A stretch of 7,580 nt of DNA from an uncultured Pirellulaceae bacterium (GTDB taxonomy: Bacteria > Planctomycetota > Planctomycetia > Pirellulales > Pirellulaceae). The stretch is from NCBI GenBank assembly GCA_947258905.1, contig CAMYKF010000003.1:1-7580 (forward strand), read 5' to 3'. The notes below the pieces were generated by a model. The model was not told the origin of the DNA. It saw only the letters and a program-made list of their open reading frames with translations, and made no database searches. The stretch's first letter is position 1; each line of letters starts with the position of its first letter. The position numbers and the translations under genes were made by a program. This document shows positions 1 to 5,576 of the stretch, in pieces.

Positions 1-1
1 G

Positions 2-193
2 TTGCGCAGCGGCGCGCTGGCCGGCAGCCTGCTGGCCCAGATGCCTGCCTGGAAACTCATCGACCCGCTGATCGTCTTTGGCTATATGCGCGACGACGAG
101 GATGACGAATCCGTCGAGGATATTATCGACGGTGTTCCGCAGGAATCCAGCGATAACGATTCACCTGCACAAGATATTACCAACCAAGACTAA
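2..193 (+). CDS. C-terminal fragment of an upstream protein (possible tail of a large repeat-type surface protein)
   Basis: The reading frame is open to the left edge and ends with TAA at 191-193, so only the last 63 codons are visible and the true start lies outside the window. The fragment has two parts. The first is a short hydrophobic stretch (roughly residues 5-29, containing SLLAQMPAWKLIDPLIVFGY). The second is a strongly acidic tail rich in D, E, S and N (DDEDDESVEDIIDG and onward). From memory, a segment of the form 'GGLLAS.PAWR..DPLPVL' followed by acidic residues closes many giant cadherin/VCBS/tandem-repeat proteins of planctomycetes and marine gammaproteobacteria. That would make this the C-terminal anchor of such a protein, but this is a resemblance and not a proven homology. 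It lies 22 bases before the membrane histidine kinase on the same strand, so the two are probably in one transcript. The function is otherwise unknown. Confidence 0.6.
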   Translation: MRSGALAGSLLAQMPAWKLIDPLIVFGYMRDDEDDESVEDIIDGVPQESSDNDSPAQDITNQD

Positions 194-215
194 ACCCTTT
201 TTTGAATCTGGAATC

Positions 216-2891
216 ATGACCAAGAAGATTTCCCTCGCAACTCGTTTCTGGCGCATCATATTATGGCCGGGCAAGTTTCTGAAGACGCGCACTCGTTTGT
301 CGATTGTGCAGGCGCTGGGTGTTTTGTCGCTCGTCCTGTTGTCGCAGGCGTTTAATCTGATCCCCAGCCGCAACGACGTGAAGATGAAATCCCGCGGGCT
401 GCAAACGGAAACGCTGGCCCTCAGCGGCACGGCGCTGGCCACGGTCACACGCGACACCGCCGTGTTTCGTGACATGCTGGAAAACGTGGTCAAGCGAGAT
501 GCCAATTTGGTTTCAGCCGGTTTTCGCAACAGTAGTGGCAAGTTACGAGTGGATGTCGGCAATCACGCGGAAAACTGGGTGGCACCGAGGAACGGAGAGT
601 CCAACGATCGTTTCATGTTTGTACCGATCTTTCGACATGATGAACAAATCGGTCAACTGGAGTTGTGCCACAAACCGCTGATGAGCATCGCCGGCTGGTT
701 TCGTTCCGACGTGGCCCGTCTGGCCCTGTTTATCGCGCTGGGTTCATTCATCCTGTTTAACATTATCCTGTACCGGTTTATCAAGCAGCTGGACCCCAGC
801 GGCGCCGTGCCGCGTCGCGTCCGCGAGGCATTGGACAATCTGGCTGAAGGACTCCTGATCATCGACGACCAGGATACGATCATGTTGTCCAACAGCATGT
901 TTGCCGGGCTGGTCGGTATCGACTCCGACAAATTGATTGGCCAGAACCTGACCGATTTTCCGTGGGAAGACCGGGATGAAATCCAGAGACTGCTGCCATG
1001 GCATGCTGCCGTCCAGCTGCAGCAGCCGGTGCTGGACAAGCACATGCAAATCGTCGATCGCGACGGCTTGTTGAGAACGTTCAGCGTATCGGCTTCGCCC
1101 GTGATTCAGGGCGACCAGTGCCGCGGTGTCATGGTGACCTTTGACGATATTACCGTTTTGGAAGAGCACAAGCAGGAACTGATTGCTGCCCGCAAGGCTG
1201 CCGACGAGGCCAACGAGGCCAAATCGAATTTCCTGTCACGCATGAGTCACGAAATTCGTACGCCGATGAACGCGATTATCGGTTACACCGACATTCTGCG
1301 ACAGGGCGATTCCAACCAGGAAGACCAGCAACAGTACCTGGCCACCATTCATACCAGTGGCGAACATCTGCTGACACTGATCAACGACATATTGGATCTG
1401 TCGAAGATCGAGGCCGGGCAGATGTCAGTGGAACATCGCAACTGCGAACTGGTTCCGATCCTCAGCAACGTGATTGAAACGCTGAAGATGAAGGCCAGCG
1501 AAAGAAATCTGTATCTTGATCTGGAAATCGAAGGAACCATCCCCGACCGGATTACTTCGGACGACACGCGGCTGCGTCAGATCCTCATCAACACCGTAGG
1601 CAACGCCATCAAGTTCACCAGCAAGGGCGGTGTCAAGCTGATTGCCCGCATGACGCCGGGTGATCGCGGGCTGATGCAGTTTGATGTGGCCGATACCGGT
1701 GTGGGTATCCCGCAACATGCGCTGGCCACCATTTTCGACCCCTTCAGCCAGGCCGACAGTACCGTGACCCGCAAGTTTGGCGGGACCGGGCTGGGGCTGG
1801 CGATCAGCAAACAGTTATCCGAGTCGCTGGGCGGAGGCATTGCCGTTCGCAGTAAGCAAAACGTGGGGACCGTGTTCACGATCACGATCAATCCCGGCGA
1901 ACTGGAAGACGTCATCTGGTTGTCCGCTGACGATCTGGCTGCGGAGAACAAGAAGCAGGTCGAGAAGAAGAAATCGGAATCCAGACAGTTCGAGCGTGGA
2001 CATATTCTGGTGGTCGACGATGCCGAGGCCAACCGCGGTCTGGCGGGCGTTATGCTGCGTCGGCTCGGACTGACTTTCGATATGGCAGAAAACGGTCTGG
2101 AAGCGATCGAACAGATTGCCAATCACCAGTACGACGTCGTGTTGATGGACATCAACATGCCCGTCATGGATGGTCTGACCGCTACCGGGAAACTGCGCAA
2201 AGCAGGATGCCAGTTGCCGATCGTGGCGTTGACGGCCATGGTTATCCAGGAAGAACGCAAACGCTGTTTGGACGGCGGCTGCAGCGGATTCCTGCCCAAA
2301 CCGGTTCGCATGGAGGCCCTGACCGCCATGCTGGCCAATTACCTGCCGCTGGCCGAGGGAGCGACATTGCCCGAGCCGCCGGTCGCGGTTGCAACTTCGC
2401 CGGCTCCCGCCAGCGAGGTCAATGATACCGTGCAGGTAAACGTTGACGCGGACGATGGCGGTTCCATCGAGAGCGGACTGGCGGCAACGCTGGCCAGCCT
2501 GGGCATTGACATGAGCGAGGAACTGGCCGACGACGCAACGTTATCCAGCAACACAGTCGATGCCGGGCCACTGGTGGTGCCCGATGTCGTCCATTCATCG
2601 TTGCCCATCGAGGATGAAGAGATGTACGAAATCGTCAACGGGTTTGTAAATCGCTTGCGGGAACGTCTGCCCCGATTCCGGCAATTATGGGAATCGCGGG
2701 ACATCGAGACCTTGCAGGATCAAGCGCACTGGCTGGCCGGAGCGTCGGCGACGGTGGGTCTGGACCACTTCGTTTTGCCGGCACGGGAAATCGAGTACTC
2801 GGATTGCAGCAATGAACAGCGAACCAGCGACCTGATTCACCACATCGAGCAATTGAATACACGCATCGAGTTGCCTTCGGTGTGCGAATGA
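216..2891 (+). CDS. Membrane-bound hybrid sensor histidine kinase with PAS, REC and HPt domains (BarA/ArcB-like architecture)
   Basis: This 891-residue kinase should autophosphorylate on His and pass the phosphate His-Asp-His within one chain. The basic N-terminus precedes TM1 (about 29-49). An extracytoplasmic sensor of about 115 residues follows, then TM2 (about 167-188), with no recognisable HAMP. A PAS domain (about 203-315) leads through a short coiled coil into HisKA with H345 in SHEIRTP. The HATPase has N463, DTGVGIP (D493) and GGTGLG (522-527). The receiver (about 596-712) keeps D601/D602, phosphoacceptor D645, T673 and K695. A Pro/Ala/acidic linker (about 712-800) leads to an HPt-like helical domain with H838 in AHWLAGA. 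The frame is open back to 78, but an upstream start would overlap the preceding gene and add a non-signal leader. ATG 216 puts TM1 correctly after a basic N-terminus; its ribosome site is weak (GGA at 210-212). The ligand is unknown. The kinase class is certain, the specific role is not. Confidence 0.95.
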   Translation: MTKKISLATRFWRIILWPGKFLKTRTRLSIVQALGVLSLVLLSQAFNLIPSRNDVKMKSRGLQTETLALSGTALATVTRDTAVFRDMLENVVKRDANLVSAGFRNSSGKLRVDVGNHAENWVAPRNGESNDRFMFVPIFRHDEQIGQLELCHKPLMSIAGWFRSDVARLALFIALGSFILFNIILYRFIKQLDPSGAVPRRVREALDNLAEGLLIIDDQDTIMLSNSMFAGLVGIDSDKLIGQNLTDFPWEDRDEIQRLLPWHAAVQLQQPVLDKHMQIVDRDGLLRTFSVSASPVIQGDQCRGVMVTFDDITVLEEHKQELIAARKAADEANEAKSNFLSRMSHEIRTPMNAIIGYTDILRQGDSNQEDQQQYLATIHTSGEHLLTLINDILDLSKIEAGQMSVEHRNCELVPILSNVIETLKMKASERNLYLDLEIEGTIPDRITSDDTRLRQILINTVGNAIKFTSKGGVKLIARMTPGDRGLMQFDVADTGVGIPQHALATIFDPFSQADSTVTRKFGGTGLGLAISKQLSESLGGGIAVRSKQNVGTVFTITINPGELEDVIWLSADDLAAENKKQVEKKKSESRQFERGHILVVDDAEANRGLAGVMLRRLGLTFDMAENGLEAIEQIANHQYDVVLMDINMPVMDGLTATGKLRKAGCQLPIVALTAMVIQEERKRCLDGGCSGFLPKPVRMEALTAMLANYLPLAEGATLPEPPVAVATSPAPASEVNDTVQVNVDADDGGSIESGLAATLASLGIDMSEELADDATLSSNTVDAGPLVVPDVVHSSLPIEDEEMYEIVNGFVNRLRERLPRFRQLWESRDIETLQDQAHWLAGASATVGLDHFVLPAREIEYSDCSNEQRTSDLIHHIEQLNTRIELPSVCE

Positions 2892-3004
2892 GTTTGGCAG
2901 GGGGAGGGTGGTTTATTTGCCAATTTTCGCCAATTGCCTGCCATCCCCTCCCCGGCCGCTGCGCGTCCGACCCTCCCGAGGGAGGGGTGTGGGCATTGCC
3001 CAGG
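2892..3004. other. Convergent intergenic gap
   Basis: These 113 bases separate the ends of two converging kinase genes. I see no coding potential. The gap holds a G-rich run just after the first stop codon (2900-2911), a tandem direct repeat GCCAATT at 2919-2925 and 2929-2935, a C-rich run (2942-2953) and a G/C-rich stem-loop at 2971-2986. GGGAGGGT at 2902-2909 is the exact reverse complement of ACCCTCCC at 2970-2977, so an alternative long hairpin could form across the gap. The most likely role is transcription termination for one or both genes. Confidence 0.6.
2971..2986. terminator. G/C-rich stem-loop, candidate bidirectional terminator or REP-like element
   Basis: CCCTCC (2971-2976) pairs perfectly with GGAGGG (2981-2986) around a CGAG tetraloop. 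The flanks are G/C-rich and there is no T tract on either side, so this is not a classical intrinsic terminator. Its position between two converging stop codons fits termination. Similar C/G-run hairpins are scattered between genes in many planctomycete genomes (recalled, not searched), so it may instead be one copy of a dispersed repeat. Confidence 0.4.
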
Positions 3005-5398
3005 TTACCCCACCAGTTCCTCGATCAGGTGTTGTAATTCGCGACGGCGAATGGGTTTGCTGAGATAGTCATCCATGCCGGCTTGCAGGCATTTTTCGCG
3101 GTCGCCTTTCATGGCCTGGGCGGTGATGGCCACGATGGGAATATGCTCGCCCGATGCCTGTTCGCGTTGCCGGATAGCCCGGGTCGCTTCCAGACCATCC
3201 ATTACCGGCATCAGCACGTCCATCAGGATCAGATCGAAGTCGTTAACAGGATCATCCAGCATGGACAGCGCTTCGCGACCGTTGTTGGCGATGGCGACGG
3301 TGTGACCCCAGCGATTGAGCATGGCAAACGCGAATTTCTGGTTGGCCAAGCCGTCTTCCACCAGCAGGATGTGGATGCCGCCGGAGCGTGTTTCCGCGGG
3401 TTCCTCGCCGGTTTCCGCTTCGCCGATATCGGCCACGTCATCGGCTTTGCGGCGGGCCACGGATTGCTTGATGGCGGCGATCAGTGCGGACTGCTTCAGC
3501 GGCTTGATCAGGCAGGCATCGACTCCCAGTTCTTCCAGTCGCTGTCGATCGCTTTGGGCCTTGCTGCCCATCAGCGCGATAATGCCGGTGTCCTTTAATT
3601 CGGGACGTCCGCGGATCATCTCGACGAGTACCACGCTGTCGCGTAAATCGGTCAAAACCAGTTGTTGCGTGTCGGCTGGTCGGGAACGATTGCCCAGTCG
3701 GGATACAGCATCGTGACCCGATTCCGCGCTGCTGACCTGCATGTGCAGTTTTGCAAGTGTCTGTTCCAGCACACTGCGATGTCGCGGATTCTCTGCGACG
3801 ACCAAAATGTGCTGGTTGACCAGTTCGGGGTGGGGAGGCGGAGTGTCGATGCCGAATTGAGCAGTGAAATGAAACGTGCTGCCGGGCAAATCAGAATTGT
3901 TTTCAACCCAGATATTGCCGCCCAGCAAATCCACGAGCCTGGCCGAGATGGTCAGCCCCAGTCCAGTGCCGCCGTATTCCCGGGTCGTCGACATGTCGAC
4001 CTGGGTAAAGGCGTCGAAAATGGAATCCAGTTTTTCAGCTGGAATGCCGATGCCCGTGTCACGCACGGCAAAATGCAGCATCAATCCCTGCGGTGTTGGT
4101 TGTTCGACGGCCACGACCGTCGTGATGCCGCCCTGATTGGTAAACTTGATGGCATTGCCAATCAGATTAACGAGTACCTGACGCAGGCGTGTGGCGTCGC
4201 CGCGAAGACTGTCGGGGACATCCTCGGCCACTTGCCAGTTCAGTTTAACGCCCTTGGCTTCGGCCCGTACTTCGAGCGGTCGAACGGTGTCGGCCACGCA
4301 TTGACGCAGCGAGAACGTTGTCTCCTCCAGTTCCATCTTGCCGGCTTCGATTTTGGAGAAGTCGAGGATCTGGTTGATAATGTCCATCAGGGCTTCGCCC
4401 GATTCCAGCACGGTGTTCAGGTGTTCGCGTTGCGTGCCGGTTAACGCCGTGTCGAGAACCAGTTCGGTCATGCCGATCAGGGCGTTCATGGGCGTCCGAA
4501 TTTCGTGGCTGATATTGGTGAGGAATTCGGATTTCATACGGTCGGAATCTTCCGCCTTTTGCCGCGCCGCCTTCATTTCCTCTTCGACGCGTTTGCGTTC
4601 AAAGAAAGTGGGAATCTGGTAGGAGACCGGATGCTGCCGGTGCTCGGGCATATACTCGTCCAGGTATTCGCGGATGCGATGCGGCGGCGCCATGATGAAC
4701 GTGCAGCGGTCGTCGCCGGCTGCCTTGCAGGTAATTTCGACCGCCGTCAGATCGACGCCAAAACTCTGTTCGCACCAGCCGGATGAATAGCCGGCGTTCA
4801 TGATGCACACCGGATGATCCGATGACTGCCCCGCTTTCAACCACGCATCGGCTTCAAAGGAGAAGGGATGGTCGTACTTGATGAAGTAGTTCTCGTCGGG
4901 ACTGGGAGAACTGACGTCGTCGATATCCACGAAGGCCCAGCCGGCGTAGGCGAAATGCACGGGTCCGGTGGAAAGCCGGGCAATCGGATCGGTCACACCC
5001 ATCTTTTCGTGGAATTTGCGGGCGTCTTCCATGCCAAGTACATGCGCAATATCGAACAGAAAGCTGCGTCCGATCGCCATCGCTTCCTGTTCACCCTGAT
5101 CGGCGTACAGATTCCGGATCGTATTCAGGAAATCCACGGACAGGGACGATGCCCGCATCAGGACATATCGTTCCCCACTGATCTTGATGGTGGCATGGGT
5201 GGGATCGGTGGTGACATCCGAGAAGTAGCTGGCCACGATCTGTTCAGCCTGGTTGAACAGGTCCTGCATGGCGTCGGGCACGCGCACGGTGGCGCCGCTG
5301 GCTGGCCATAATCCGGCGTGCTCGCGCAGTCGGGCGACTTCCGCTTCCAGCTGCCTGCAACGTTCCTGCAGTTCACGTTCCCGATCCACATTGCTCAT
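3005..5398 (-). CDS. Soluble V4R-domain hybrid histidine kinase with two receiver domains
   Basis: The protein has 797 residues and no membrane segment. It opens with a short coiled coil (about 4-28), then a XylR_N/V4R-type ligand domain (about 45-245). HisKA follows with H298 in SHEIRTP, then a HATPase with N415, DTGIGIP (D447) and GGTGLG (476-481). The first receiver (about 529-648) is degenerate: the acidic pair reads AEN (535-537) and the usual Thr is M610, although D584 and K632 remain. The second receiver (about 675-797) is intact, with E681/D682, D727, T759 and K781. In the V4R part, C198, E221, C224 and C232 have the same spacing as the zinc ligands I recall for the phenol sensor MopR (C155, E178, C181, C189). 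The domain therefore probably binds zinc and may sense a small hydrophobic or aromatic molecule, but the ligand is unknown. There is no HPt, so phosphotransfer onward needs a partner. The ATG at 5398 has only a weak AGG upstream. The gene is divergent from the GAF-PAS kinase. Confidence 0.93.
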   Translation of the reverse strand: MSNVDRERELQERCRQLEAEVARLREHAGLWPASGATVRVPDAMQDLFNQAEQIVASYFSDVTTDPTHATIKISGERYVLMRASSLSVDFLNTIRNLYADQGEQEAMAIGRSFLFDIAHVLGMEDARKFHEKMGVTDPIARLSTGPVHFAYAGWAFVDIDDVSSPSPDENYFIKYDHPFSFEADAWLKAGQSSDHPVCIMNAGYSSGWCEQSFGVDLTAVEITCKAAGDDRCTFIMAPPHRIREYLDEYMPEHRQHPVSYQIPTFFERKRVEEEMKAARQKAEDSDRMKSEFLTNISHEIRTPMNALIGMTELVLDTALTGTQREHLNTVLESGEALMDIINQILDFSKIEAGKMELEETTFSLRQCVADTVRPLEVRAEAKGVKLNWQVAEDVPDSLRGDATRLRQVLVNLIGNAIKFTNQGGITTVVAVEQPTPQGLMLHFAVRDTGIGIPAEKLDSIFDAFTQVDMSTTREYGGTGLGLTISARLVDLLGGNIWVENNSDLPGSTFHFTAQFGIDTPPPHPELVNQHILVVAENPRHRSVLEQTLAKLHMQVSSAESGHDAVSRLGNRSRPADTQQLVLTDLRDSVVLVEMIRGRPELKDTGIIALMGSKAQSDRQRLEELGVDACLIKPLKQSALIAAIKQSVARRKADDVADIGEAETGEEPAETRSGGIHILLVEDGLANQKFAFAMLNRWGHTVAIANNGREALSMLDDPVNDFDLILMDVLMPVMDGLEATRAIRQREQASGEHIPIVAITAQAMKGDREKCLQAGMDDYLSKPIRRRELQHLIEELVG

Positions 5399-5576
5399 AA
5401 GCCTATGATAATGGCGCTGCGTTCAGTTTGCGAATCGCCAAATCATGCATGACGTAAGGGCAATTACGACCCGGGACGACGCGAGGAAACATCAGGCTTT
5501 CGTTGATTTTGGTTAATCTGGATAATAAGATTGTTCCAGCCAGTGCCAGGTCCAATTTTCCCCATCAGGCGAGCGC
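5399..5576. promoter_or_regulatory. Divergent intergenic promoter region between two kinase genes
   Basis: These 178 bases lie between the start codons of two divergently transcribed kinases and should carry both promoters. The right half is A/T-richer than the surrounding genes. For the rightward gene, GATAAT (5521-5526) resembles a -10 box, but the only TTGATT (5503-5508) is 12 bases away, too close for a standard -35, so the promoter call is tentative. For the leftward gene, the other strand reads CATTATCAT just upstream of the start, which could hold a -10, again without a convincing -35. I see no coding sequence here. Confidence 0.5.
5453..5468. promoter_or_regulatory. Short inverted repeat, candidate operator
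   Basis: CGTAA (5453-5457) and TTACG (5464-5468) form a perfect inverted repeat with a 6-base spacer. It sits in the middle of the divergent promoter region, where a dimeric regulator could affect both genes. Five-base arms occur often by chance, and no regulator gene is adjacent, so this is only a candidate. Confidence 0.2.

Noticed and set aside
78..215. N-terminal extension of the first kinase to ATG 78 (937 residues)
   Set aside because: It would overlap the end of the upstream gene, add 46 residues without a domain or signal character, and displace the basic N-terminus that naturally precedes TM1. ATG 216 is preferred.
3662..4444. Plus-strand frame of 260 codons opposite the V4R kinase
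   Set aside because: It is antisense to the HATPase and receiver coding sequence and shows no coherent motif or domain.
3005..5398. Reading the V4R protein as a sigma54-dependent XylR/DmpR activator
   Set aside because: There is no AAA+ GAFTGA module and no helix-turn-helix; the V4R domain is followed directly by HisKA, HATPase and receivers.
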